Origin: Parapristionchus giblindavisi
Lineage: Eukaryota > Nematoda > Chromadorea > Rhabditida > Diplogasteridae
Reading direction: 5' to 3'
DNA length: 64,000 nucleotides
Assembly: GCA_943737045.1 (NCBI GenBank)
Contig: CALSFV010000019.1
Span: forward strand, 372,001 to 436,000
A program made the position numbers and the translations under genes. A model generated the notes under the pieces. It saw only the letters and a list, made by a program, of their open reading frames with translations. It was not told where the DNA came from and ran no database searches. Shown here piece by piece: positions 14,986 to 23,006 of the stretch. Position 1 is the first letter of the stretch; every line of letters starts with the position of its first letter.

Positions 14986-14992
14986 TGTAATA

Positions 14993-15013
14993 CACTCACA
15001 GAAAAATCCCTTA
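14993..15013 (+). repeat. MITE left terminal inverted repeat
   Basis: This 21-bp end begins CACTCACAG and matches the inverse complement of 15439-15459 at 20 of 21 positions. Confidence 0.92.
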
Positions 15014-15148
15014 TATGTAAAGGAATAATTCCCTGGCTAAGGTACCCCAAGAGAATTATTCCCAGTTATATAAGGGAATTATTTCCCTTATCTGTAAGGG
15101 AATTATTGCCTTACATTTAAGGGATTTGAAATAGATTTAAACAATAAG

Positions 15149-15153
15149 AAAAA
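15149..15153 (-). terminator. Possible Pol III terminator (T5)
   Basis: Five T on the minus strand downstream of the tRNA-like segment. A run this short is common in AT-rich DNA; its position is the only support. Confidence 0.3.
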
Positions 15154-15179
15154 TGGGCAAAGTTGATTTACGCTGGGTA

Positions 15180-15190
15180 GGATTCGAACA
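15180..15190 (-). promoter_or_regulatory. Pol III B-box-like element
   Basis: The minus strand reads TGTTCGAATCC, one base from consensus GGTTCGANNCC, 32 nt downstream of the A box. Confidence 0.6.
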
Positions 15191-15222
15191 TACGAGGTTC
15201 GGATCGCTACACAACACTCTTG

Positions 15223-15233
15223 CCACTAAGCCA
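15223..15233 (-). promoter_or_regulatory. Pol III A-box-like element
   Basis: The minus strand reads TGGCTTAGTGG, matching the type 2 Pol III A-box consensus at every defined position. Confidence 0.6.
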
Positions 15234-15438
15234 TGTGAACATGTTTGAACTCTCGTAAAACTTGATGATATCTCTAATAAGACGCGCTCATACATATGCA
15301 GGTTGAAATTGGAAATCCCTTATATGTAAGGGAATTTTTTATGGGATTAATTCCCTGATAAGAAATCCCTTACATACAAGGGATTCTCAGCAGATCAGGG
15401 AATTATTCCCTAAGGGAAATGCAGCTCTAAAACTTCCC

Positions 15439-15459
15439 TAAGGGAATTTTCTGTGAGTG
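15439..15459 (-). repeat. MITE right terminal inverted repeat
   Basis: This 21-bp end finishes CTGTGAGTG and is followed directly by the duplicated TA at 15460-15461. One mismatch to the left end. Confidence 0.92.
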
Positions 15460-18400
15460 TATTTAACTGCTGCTATAATGATCGAAGTACAATATGTTAC
15501 AAGTCAAATTGTCAATGATACTCAGCGAGTGATATACTATGTGAAAGAGGAAAAAATTCTGAATGAGACGCACTTCAGTTCATGTCGATCTGTAATATTT
15601 AACTGCTGCTATAATGATCGAAGTACAAAAGTAGCCTTTACTCTGATATGATCAAGATAACTTGAGAAATATGAAAATGAAAATGAATCCTATCGTGTCA
15701 TATACCAAATGAAAGAGCGAAAAATTCTGAATAAGATAAACTATTTCAAAGTGGTCAGTACGGCCAATATGTAAATTTATCTTTCAGTACTCTCTGTTTT
15801 TGGTACAAAACAGTATGTTACAAGTCAAATTATCAATGATACTCAGCGAGTGATATACTATGTGAAAGAGGAAAAAATTCTGAATGAGACGCACTTCAGT
15901 CCATGTCGATCTGTAATATTTAACTGCTGCTATAATGATCGAAGTACAAAAGTAGCCTTTACTCTGATATGATCAAGATAACTTGAGAAATATGAAAATG
16001 AAAATGAATCCTATCGTGTCATATACCAAATGAAAGAGCGAAATATTCTGAATAAGATAAAATATTTCAAAGTGGTCAGTACGGCCAATATGTAATTTTA
16101 TCTTTCAGTACTCTCTGTTTTTGGTACAAAACAGTATGTTACAAGTCAAATTGTCAATGATACTCAGCGAGTGATATACTATGTGAAAGAGGAAAAAATT
16201 CTGAATGAGACGCACTTCAGTTCATGTCGATCTGTAATATTTAACTGCTGCTATAATGATCGAAGTACAAAAGTAGCCTTTACTCTGATATGATCAAGAT
16301 AACTTGAGAAATATGAAAATGAAAATGACTCCTATCGTGTCATATACCAAATGAAAGAGCGAAAAATTCTGAATAAGATAAAATATTTCAAAGTGGTCAG
16401 TACGGCCAATATGTAATTTTATCTTTCAGTACTCTCTGTTTTTGGTACAAAACAGTATGTTACAAGTCAAATTGTCAATGATACTCAGCGAGTGATATAC
16501 TATGTGAAAGAGGAAAAATTCTGAATGAGACGCACTTCAGTTCATGTCGATCTGTAATATTTAACTGCTGCTATAATGATCGAAGTACAAAAGTAGCCTT
16601 TACTCTGATATGATCAAGATAACTTGAGAAATATGAAAATGAAAATGACTCCTATCGTGTCATATACCAAATGAAAGAGCGAAAAATTCTGAATAAGATA
16701 AAATATTTCAAAGTGGTCAGTACGGCCAATATGTAATTTTATCTTTCAGTACTCTCTGTTTTTGGTACAAAACAGTATGTTACAAGTCAAATTGTCAATG
16801 ATACTCAGCGAGTGATATACTATGTGAAAGAGGAAAAATTCTGAATGAGACGCACTTCAGTTCATGTCGATCTGTAATATTTAACTGCTGCTATAATGAT
16901 CGAAGTACAAAAGTAGCTTTTACTCTGATATGATCAAGCTAACTTGAGAAATATGAAAATGAAAAATGAAACCTATCGTGTCATATACCAAATGAATGAG
17001 CGAAAAATTCTGAATAAGATAAAATATTTCAAAGTGGTCAGTACGGCCAATATGTAAATTTATCTTTCAGTACTCTCTGTTTTTGGTACAAAACAGTATG
17101 TTACAAGTCAAATTGTCAATGATACTCAGCGAGTGATATACTATGTGAAAGAGGAAAAAATTCTGAATGAGACGCACTTCAGTTCATGTCGATCTGTAAT
17201 ATTTAACTGCTGCTATAATGATCGAAGTACAAAGGTAGCCTTTACTCTGATATGATCAAGATAACTTGAGAAATATGAAAATGAAAATGAATCCTATCGT
17301 GTCATATACCAAATGAAAGAGCGAAAAATTCTGAATAAGATAAACTATTTCAAAGTGGTCAGTACGGCCAATATGTAAATTTATCTTTCAGTACTCTCTG
17401 TTTTTGGTACAAAACAGTATGTTACAAGTCAAATTATCAATGATACTCAGCGAGTGATATACTATGTGAAAGAGGAAAAAATTCTGAATGAGACGCACTT
17501 CAGTTCATGTCGATCTGTAATATTTAACTGCTGCTATAATGATCGAAGTACAAAAGTAGCCTTTACTCTGATATGATCAAGATAACTTGAGAAATATGAA
17601 AATGAAAATGCATCCTATCGTGTCATATACCAAATGAAAGAGCGAAAAATTCTGAATAAGATAAACTATTTCAAAGTGGTCAGTACGGCCAATATGTAAA
17701 TTTATCTTTCAGTACTCTCTGTTTTTGGTACAAAACAGTATGTTACAAGTCAAATTGTCAATGATACTCAGCGAGTGATATACTATGTGAAAGAGGAAAA
17801 AATTCTGAATGAGACGCACTCCAGGTCAAGTCGATCTGTAATATTTAACGGCTGCTATAATGATCGAAGTACAAAAGTAGCTTTTACTCTGATATGATCA
17901 AGATAACTTGAGAAATATGAAAATGAAAAATGAAACCTATCGTGTCATATACCAAATGAAAGAGCGAAAAATTCTGAATAAGATAAAATATTTCAAAGTG
18001 GTCAGTACGGCCAATATGTAAATTTATCTTTCAGTACTCTCTGTTTTTGGTACAAAACAGTATGGTACAAGTCAAATTGTCAATGATACTCAGCGAGTGA
18101 TATACTATGTGAAAGAGGAAAAAATTCTGAATGAGACGCACTTCAGTTCATGTCGATCTGTAATATTTAACTGCTGCTATAATGATCGAAGTACAAAAGT
18201 AGCTTTTACTCTGATATGATCAAGATAACTTGAGAAATATGAAAATGAAAAATGATACCTATCGTGTCATATACCAAATGAAAGAGCGAAAAATTCTGAA
18301 TAAGATAAAATATTTCAAAGTGGTCAGTACGGCCAATATGTAAATTTATCTTTCAGTACTCTCTGTTTTTGGTACAAAACAGTATGTTACAAGTCAAATT

Positions 18401-18593
18401 GTCAATGATACTCAGCGAGTGATATACTATGTGAAAGAGGAAAAAATTCTGAATGAGACGCAATTCAGTTCATGTCGATCTGTAATATTTAACTGCTGCT
18501 ATAATGATCGAAGTACAAAAGTAGCCTTTACTCTGATATGATCAAGATAACTTGAGAAATATGAAAATGAAAATGAATCCTATCGTGTCATAT
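15460..18593 (+). repeat. Satellite array block 2
   Basis: The same 321-bp satellite resumes after the MITE, in the same phase and orientation, and runs to the retroelement junction. The first monomer is a hybrid (see 15487-15493). About ten monomers are present, some with the AATGTAATTTTATC variant and some with the GATCAAGCTAAC variant. The block breaks off in the middle of a monomer at GTCATAT. It contains no gene; the 64-codon open frame at 15457-15651 is satellite sequence that escapes a stop only because of the hybrid junction. Confidence 0.96.
15487..15493 (+). other. Half-monomer recombination junction in the satellite
   Basis: GAAGTACAA runs directly into TATGTTACAAGTC. In a normal monomer about 180 bp separates these segments. 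The joint falls where the two halves of the monomer share GTACAA, so it looks like an out-of-register crossover between half-repeats. The identical joint is at 24396-24401. Confidence 0.75.
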
Positions 18594-19717
18594 TATAAGC
18601 GAAATATGTAATAGTTAAACATGCAAATGTACTCATAAAATTAGATATTAATGAATCTAGTAGTTATTAGTAGAGGCGAGATTCACTGTTTCGGCCATTA
18701 GGTTCTAGACAGTGAACCTCTACCCAATGGGGTTGGCCATCTTCAGTAGAACCCCCATTGAGTTAGTTTACATAAAAGTTTATTATGATAGTTCTATAGC
18801 AAAATCATGCAAAATCTCATTTCTAATGTTAATAATAATACAATAACGTGAACGTATACATGAAAACAATACAAATCAAAACTGTATGAAAAATATTAGT
18901 CTAATATTACCAAAATTCATGCATATATCTTTTAGCGAAAGTGACACTAATATGTATATTGTAATCCATACTTACGTATCCTTGAGCCGAATCGATTGAA
19001 TCCTTATTCCCTGGGTAGTTGTCCCTCTCATATCGATTGATGCGAGTCGACAGGGATAGAATGAGAGAAGAATGGATAGAGTGAGAGAGGCGCATGTGTG
19101 TCTCTGTTCAGGTAGATCACTAGGTTGCGCTGTCATTATCGATCGTCTGGGAAGTGGTCTGTCTACTTCTACCTCTTATTTGAAACATTGACTATACCAA
19201 AGCACGTTTATCATAGACAACGCATGCAAATATCGCTATTACTAGTTGCATATTTAATGGATATTGATGGATTAGTATTCAATGTTCTGAATATTCTTTT
19301 ATGCACTAAGTATATAGGGTAGTAAATCGATACAAAGTATTTTGTCAATGATTTCATTCTGTTAACGAAGTCTTTATATTCAGAACAATTCCTGTATATG
19401 CGAATAGTTTCACCATGCAGTGTATTTAGACCAATATTAACAGGAGAATTTGATTGATAATGGGGATATCGAATTACGTTGAATTGATAATCATCTGTTT
19501 TATTATAAAGTGAGGTTTTAACTTGACCGCTATTAATTATATCTATTTGTAGATCAAGAAAAGCGCAGTTATTATCCTGATTGTTAGTTCGTTCTAAAGA
19601 TAAAGATTTGTGGTACATTTTACTAGTTAATTTTATGAAATCCTTGCATTTACTGGATATATGGAATAAATCATCAATATATCTATACGTTCTATTTAGT
19701 GAATATGCTAATGCATG
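18593..19717 (-). repeat. Retroelement pseudo-LTR repeat, downstream copy
   Basis: Holds the 3' untranslated part and the coding end of the full unit. It matches 23007-24133 across its length except for the 2-bp indel. On the minus strand an AATAAA lies at 18779-18784, about 185 nt before the element's 3' end, with an equivalent at 23195-23200; this is a weak polyadenylation candidate in AT-rich DNA. Confidence 0.93.
18670..18723. other. Conserved hairpin in retroelement 3' region
   Basis: A 7-bp stem GTAGAGG/CCTCTAC encloses a 5-nt bulge CGAGA on one side, an 8-bp stem TTCACTGT/ACAGTGAA and a 19-nt loop. An adjacent second hairpin, AATGGGGTT paired with AACCCCCATT, spans 18726-18759. The second copy has both at 23086-23139 and 23142-23175. 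These are candidate 3' structures for template recognition or self-processing. I could not fit a complete hammerhead core. Confidence 0.6.
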
Positions 19718-21874
19718 ACCACCTTTGACTTTCTTAGATAGATATTGAAATTCCATTACAGCAAGGGTAAGATCTGCTATTTGTGGCGATGCATTATTTC
19801 CTTGTGGTATTCCTCGCTCTTGTTTGTAATATGTTCCACCATAAAAAGCATAACTGTTCTTTAATATATAATCCAACATAAGTTTAATATCATTTTTGTG
19901 ATAAGTGATGCCTTTTTCTAAGCTATTAGTTTTATCATAACGAACATAGGTTCCTTGAACATTAATGAATTCTGAATTAGCATTTTTGAATAGTAAATCA
20001 ATGAGATAATATAATTTTTCTTTAACAACTTTATGTGGTAAGTTAGTAAATAGTGATGCAAAATCAGCACAGAATATCTCATTTTTCCCGTTTGTAATGT
20101 TTTTAAAACCGTTTAACACTTTAAAAGTATTTTGAACAGAGAAGTAAACGTTAATCCCATTATGTCTAGAAGTAAAGTTACAGTATGATTTAAAGTGGTA
20201 TTGTAAGAACTTAAGGATTCTTTGAAGTCGAATTGATAATGGTTTAAGACTACTATTATGTGCACCAGTGATAAATCGGAATTTTATTGGTGTTTTGTGC
20301 ATTTTCGGTATTCCGTATATACGAGGGAGAGCACATTCCATATTTCTGGGAATTGACATACTGAGTGTGAACTGTAAGTGATCTTTGATCTTTGATTCGT
20401 AATCGAGGTCATTAACTTGTACATAAGTTCTTTCATTACCATTGGATGTATTCATCTCTTGTTCCATCATCATGATATATAACTTTTTACAAGTGAATGC
20501 ATAATTTCCAGATGCTTTGTCTACCATAGTAATTACAAAGTCATTTTTTAGTTGTTTTAACTGATCAGTATATCGTGTTACGTCTTTTGCGTCAATATTT
20601 AAATTCAATTTATTAAGCTTTTCCTTTAGTCTAGGAATAATATGTTCAATGACTTTATTGACAGTGGCATTGATCAAAGTCGGCGATTTTCGGTGTTTCT
20701 TTCCGACAATTGATACAGTGTTCTCTATTGAAACAGTAATATCGTTGATTACTTTGCTGACAGTAGTAGGTCTTTGTATTCTATATTTAGTGCCTTTCAT
20801 GAATATATTAGCTAGTTCTTTATTTTGTATGATATCAATGTTACCAGTACATACATGTCCATAATGTTTATCAACATATCTGTGATATTTGAAACAAGAA
20901 CAAGGAGAAGACAATATCCTATCTATATCATGTCTAGTTAGGGTTTTGAGAAACTGTCCGTAATTGCAGAATATTGAAGATACTGGATTATCTAAAGAAT
21001 ATGAAAGTTGAATTCTCGTTTTATCTTCTTCTGTAAGAGTTTTAAATGAATCTTTCATGGTTGCTGAGTTCATCATCTTGCTCAAACCTATTTTCTCCAT
21101 GAATTTTCCCAAAAATGGTAGTTTCAAAATGACCTTGTTACTATTATCATATTGTCTCTCCTTGAAATTTCTCCAGTAGTGAGGACATACAACACTATAT
21201 ATTTTGTATTTCATTTCATGTGATAACTGACTAAACTCGTTAGTTGCTGTGAATATTTCTATCCTGGAAAGAGTATGATGTGGCAGTTTTCTACTGTACA
21301 TGAAAAGTTCTCTTGTTTCGATAATTTCTATTTCACGAACGATTTCTTCAATAGATTTGGTACATTTGTATTTTGGCTTTCTTCGTTTTCTATTTCGAGC
21401 TCTATTACCGCGGTTTTTAATGTTACCTTCGATATGTAGAGAGTAATATGGATGAGATCGTTTCTCCAATGGATTAATACCTTCTGAAATGTATCCAAAG
21501 TTTTTAATTGAGTCATTCAGTCCAAGTGGATATGCACTGTTTAGAGCTTTAATCCATAGTAATTCTTTTTCTCGGAGTTCACTCTTGCCCTTTCCGTAGT
21601 CTAATATATCGATTGTGAAAGATTCTTTATCATGACCTACTTCTTTGAAATGTCTACTTAGAAAGGTTTTCAATTTGTTGTTTGAAAAGGAGTAACGATG
21701 TTGACTCATTCTTGCTTTGACAGTTTGAGTAGTTTCTCCAACATATTGCATACCACAAATTTCACAAGTGATCATATATATTACATTCTTTGTTTTACAC
21801 GATAGATTCTCAGGTTTATTTGTGAGGAAAACGTCATTAGTAATGTTGCTAAGAGCTGCTGTCTTCCATTTCAT
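19211..21874 (-). CDS. Penelope-like element polyprotein: GIY-YIG nuclease plus reverse transcriptase
   Basis: This is 887 codons from the first ATG with no stop, and would encode the enzyme that nicks the target and copies element RNA into DNA. Residues 31-47 (VIYMITC...YVGE) are the GIY-YIG signature, with Arg55, His59 and a downstream RHFKEVGHD and REKELLWIKAL block (74-111) holding the expected catalytic Glu region. Residues 150-170 are rich in Arg and Lys. A Cys/His segment (about 325-342, CSCFKY to YGHVCTG) lies between nuclease and RT. RT motifs follow: KFRFITGA (531-538); motif A with Asp604 in ADFASLFTNLP; motif B RGIPQGNNASP (687-697); motif C YRYIDDLF (730-737); then a thumb-like region with LYNKTDDYQFN (789-799). 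Nuclease before RT is the reverse of canonical Penelope order. The first ATG is probably not the true start, because conserved-type Cys residues lie upstream in frame. Confidence 0.93.
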   Translation of the reverse strand: MKWKTAALSNITNDVFLTNKPENLSCKTKNVIYMITCEICGMQYVGETTQTVKARMSQHRYSFSNNKLKTFLSRHFKEVGHDKESFTIDILDYGKGKSELREKELLWIKALNSAYPLGLNDSIKNFGYISEGINPLEKRSHPYYSLHIEGNIKNRGNRARNRKRRKPKYKCTKSIEEIVREIEIIETRELFMYSRKLPHHTLSRIEIFTATNEFSQLSHEMKYKIYSVVCPHYWRNFKERQYDNSNKVILKLPFLGKFMEKIGLSKMMNSATMKDSFKTLTEEDKTRIQLSYSLDNPVSSIFCNYGQFLKTLTRHDIDRILSSPCSCFKYHRYVDKHYGHVCTGNIDIIQNKELANIFMKGTKYRIQRPTTVSKVINDITVSIENTVSIVGKKHRKSPTLINATVNKVIEHIIPRLKEKLNKLNLNIDAKDVTRYTDQLKQLKNDFVITMVDKASGNYAFTCKKLYIMMMEQEMNTSNGNERTYVQVNDLDYESKIKDHLQFTLSMSIPRNMECALPRIYGIPKMHKTPIKFRFITGAHNSSLKPLSIRLQRILKFLQYHFKSYCNFTSRHNGINVYFSVQNTFKVLNGFKNITNGKNEIFCADFASLFTNLPHKVVKEKLYYLIDLLFKNANSEFINVQGTYVRYDKTNSLEKGITYHKNDIKLMLDYILKNSYAFYGGTYYKQERGIPQGNNASPQIADLTLAVMEFQYLSKKVKGGHALAYSLNRTYRYIDDLFHISSKCKDFIKLTSKMYHKSLSLERTNNQDNNCAFLDLQIDIINSGQVKTSLYNKTDDYQFNVIRYPHYQSNSPVNIGLNTLHGETIRIYRNCSEYKDFVNRMKSLTKYFVSIYYPIYLVHKRIFRTLNTNPSISIKYATSNSDICMRCL

Positions 21875-22042
21875 CTTAGGACAGATAACACATCTTGCTT
21901 TATTACACGACGATCCTGTATGATCTGAATAATTTCCCAGTGAGATAATACTTTTTCCTTCTTCCCGGCTCAGTATATTATAGAGAGTTAATGGAGAGGA
22001 GGCTGTTTTAGCGTTAGGTTTTGCGAGCTGGTTAAGGGATGC
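21875..22042 (-). CDS. In-frame N-terminal extension of the retroelement polyprotein, no AUG
   Basis: The frame stays open 56 codons upstream of the first ATG, back to a TGA at 22043-22045. The extension ends in CNKARCVICPK, a CX4CX2C arrangement just before the GIY-YIG domain; together with Cys26, Cys37 and Cys40 it looks like the metal-binding lead-in of this nuclease family. No ATG exists in this stretch. Initiation at a near-cognate codon, a spliced 5' exon (an AACCAG lies near the start of the open stretch) or frameshifting from a short upstream frame would each supply it. A tiny ATG frame (ATG AGC ATC CCT TAA) overlaps the upstream stop. That this stretch is translated is inference. Confidence 0.65.
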
Positions 22043-22096
22043 TCATCCCGAGGCTTTGTGGGCCGGTCGAACGGACAATATGGTGGGGCTGCCACC

Positions 22097-22125
22097 GAGG
22101 TGCGACTCCCTAAATAGGGAACCTC
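22097..22125. other. Leader hairpin with 5-nt asymmetric bulge
   Basis: GAGGT, bulge GCGAC, TCCCT, loop, AGGGA, ACCTC. The plan (outer stem, one-sided 5-nt bulge, inner stem) repeats that of the 3' hairpin at 18670-18723 and the next hairpin at 22150-22180. Confidence 0.55.
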
Positions 22126-22149
22126 TACTAGCCGGACCGCTTTACACCC

Positions 22150-22180
22150 CCACACTCCGCCCGACCTTTCGTCGGTGTGG
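22150..22180. other. GC-rich leader hairpin
   Basis: CCACA/TGTGG outer stem, one-sided bulge including TCCGC, then CCGAC/GTCGG closing a CTTTC loop (GAAAG on the element's sense strand). Confidence 0.55.
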
Positions 22181-22692
22181 TAGGGTGGTCACTGCCGTCC
22201 TTATCAATAAAATATTATATATATGAATAGTTTATTATAGAGATATAAGCTAGGTTGTATAGTTACTCAAGTAAAATGAGCTAAGTTATTAATAAAACGT
22301 TTATTATAAAAGAAAGGAGTTCAAAATGCAGTAAACAAAAGAGCGATGCATAGTTAGTTACGACTAACTAGTCTAGAGGGGGGTTTTGACAAACTGATTT
22401 GTCATATTGTTTTATTTTGGGAAGAAGTATATTATATAAATCTAGACAGTTATGCAACTGGGAATTATAATAAGCAAATGATGTGGAAAACCTTGATACC
22501 GTTATGTTATTAGTGAATGTGATTTTGTGTTGTGTGTATAACAATTAAAATGAATGAAGCTTGATATGTATGTGTATGAACTGTGTAATAGAATAACATG
22601 AAAATGCGATTAACAGTATTTACATTTATTTAATGCTATTTAATAAAGTTTATTTAAGAAAGTTTATTATGATAAGAAATGAGATATCTAAC

Positions 22693-22726
22693 TGTCCCAC
22701 GTCGCTAACGCTAATTATGTGGGACA
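22693..22726. other. Leader hairpin, 8-bp perfect stem
   Basis: TGTCCCAC pairs with GTGGGACA around an 18-nt loop. Function unknown. Confidence 0.55.
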
Positions 22727-22745
22727 GAAGACAATAGTTATACGT

Positions 22746-22770
22746 CCACCGTGGTACTAGACCACGATGG
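22746..22770. other. Leader hairpin, 10-bp stem with one mismatch
   Basis: CCACCGTGGT pairs with ACCACGATGG around a 5-nt ACTAG loop. Function unknown. Confidence 0.5.
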
Positions 22771-23006
22771 GTCGCCAGCTGAAGTTATGCCGGCCCGGTG
22801 TCGCACAGAGTGCTGAGTTATTTCGAGATAATATATAGAAAAGTTAATCAGAGAGTACATGATAACGTATATGATAGAAGAGGAAAAGCAAAATAATAAG
22901 CATGAATAGAAAGATAAGGATAAATAGTGATTGATGATAATCCCCACCATCTGTGGAGCGGAGCTAGGCTCTCACATACACACAGAACGGAGGAGACATA
23001 GACAAA

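Larger units (their letters stand above)
1..14992 (+). repeat. Satellite array block 1, about 321-bp monomer, head-to-tail
   Basis: The landmark GGTCAGTACGG recurs at 31, 352, 673, 994, 1315, 1636 and 1958, giving a period of 321-322 bp; this continues without a break to the MITE, about 46 monomers. All copies lie in the same orientation and are nearly identical. Recurrent variant positions define monomer classes: GACGCACTTCAGTTC, GACGCACTCCAGGTC, GACACACTTCAGGTC with TTTTACTGC, and GACGCAATTCAGTTC; the 322-bp forms carry GAAAAATGAAAC. A 3-bp deletion giving GCGATAATTC recurs at 2570, 4177, 5141 and 6105. No reading frame above noise exists in any monomer, and I see no gene, promoter or RNA gene in the block. 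The likely role is structural heterochromatin; that is inference from organisation, not a sequence motif. Confidence 0.97.
15172..15240 (-). ncRNA. tRNA-like sequence inside the MITE with Pol III A and B boxes
   Basis: Read on the minus strand, this 69-nt stretch has TGGCTTAGTGG (15223-15233), a perfect match to the internal A-box pattern TRGYNNARNGG, and TGTTCGAATCC (15180-15190), one mismatch from the B box GGTTCGANNCC. They are 32 nt apart, as in tRNA genes. A T-arm with stem GTATG/CCTAC (4 of 5 pairs) and loop TTCGAAT can be drawn. The acceptor ends do not pair and the anticodon stem pairs poorly, so this is not a working tRNA. It is either a tRNA relic captured by the MITE or the head of a tRNA-derived SINE. 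A TTTTT run on the minus strand (15149-15153) lies about 20 nt downstream, where a Pol III terminator would be expected. Confidence 0.65.
14993..15459. mobile_element. 467-bp MITE with TA target duplication
   Basis: The non-satellite insert begins CACTCACAGAAAAATCCC and ends with the inverse complement GGGAATTTTCTGTGAGTG. The terminal inverted repeats are 21 bp with one mismatch. TA flanks each side (14991-14992 and 15460-15461); a normal monomer reads CTGTAATATTTAAC here, so one TA was duplicated, as for Tc1/mariner-superfamily elements and their MITEs. The interior is crowded with short inverted and direct repeats of TAAGGGAATTATTCCC and ATCCCTTATATGTAAGGGA types, so either half can fold on itself. 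No transposase is encoded, so movement would need an enzyme from elsewhere. A tRNA-like segment with Pol III boxes lies in the middle. Confidence 0.92.
22046..23006 (-). other. Retroelement 5' leader of the full unit, no gene
   Basis: About 960 bp separate the open frame from the upstream copy, and this sequence occurs only once in the window. Much of it is AT-rich, but it holds several strong hairpins: 22097-22125 (GAGGT/ACCTC around TCCCT/AGGGA), 22150-22180 (CCACA/TGTGG around CCGAC/GTCGG), 22693-22726 (TGTCCCAC/GTGGGACA) and 22746-22770 (CCACCGTGGT with ACCACGATGG, one mismatch). Two local GC-rich patches (22040-22200 and 22740-22810) stand out. A 70-codon frame at 22738-22950 on the minus strand has no recognisable domain and is not called. 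The leader probably carries the internal promoter and structured RNA of the element, by analogy with other Penelope-like elements. Confidence 0.7.

Noticed and set aside
1..14992. CRISPR-like regularity
   Set aside because: Whole 321-bp units repeat without unique spacers; this is tandem satellite DNA in a eukaryotic setting.
15172..15240. A functional tRNA gene
   Set aside because: The acceptor ends do not pair and the anticodon stem is weak, so only a tRNA-like or SINE-like relic is supported.
15457..15651. 64-codon open frame spanning the MITE end and the satellite
   Set aside because: It exists only because of the MITE junction and the half-monomer joint; the satellite repeats have no coding signal and other copies carry stops in that frame.
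18670..18759. Hammerhead ribozyme in the retroelement pseudo-LTR
   Set aside because: On the minus strand CTGAAGA and CCGAAAC both occur and GGCCA/TGGCC could form stem II, but there is an extra base after CTGAAGA, a long internal segment, no convincing stem I or III, and competing strong hairpins. Not enough to call.
18907..19095. 62-codon minus-strand frame, repeated identically at 23323-23511
   Set aside because: It lies in the 3' untranslated part of the retroelement, and its recurrence is explained by the pseudo-LTR duplication. No domain is recognisable.
19125..19322. Plus-strand frames over the retroelement (also 20649-20864 and 23541-23738)
   Set aside because: They are antisense shadows of the RT gene or its 3' region, with no family resemblance.
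22738..22950. 70-codon minus-strand frame in the retroelement leader, partly hydrophobic
   Set aside because: Its hydrophobic look comes from AT-rich sequence and it overlaps hairpin-forming leader. A comparison among related elements could reopen the question.
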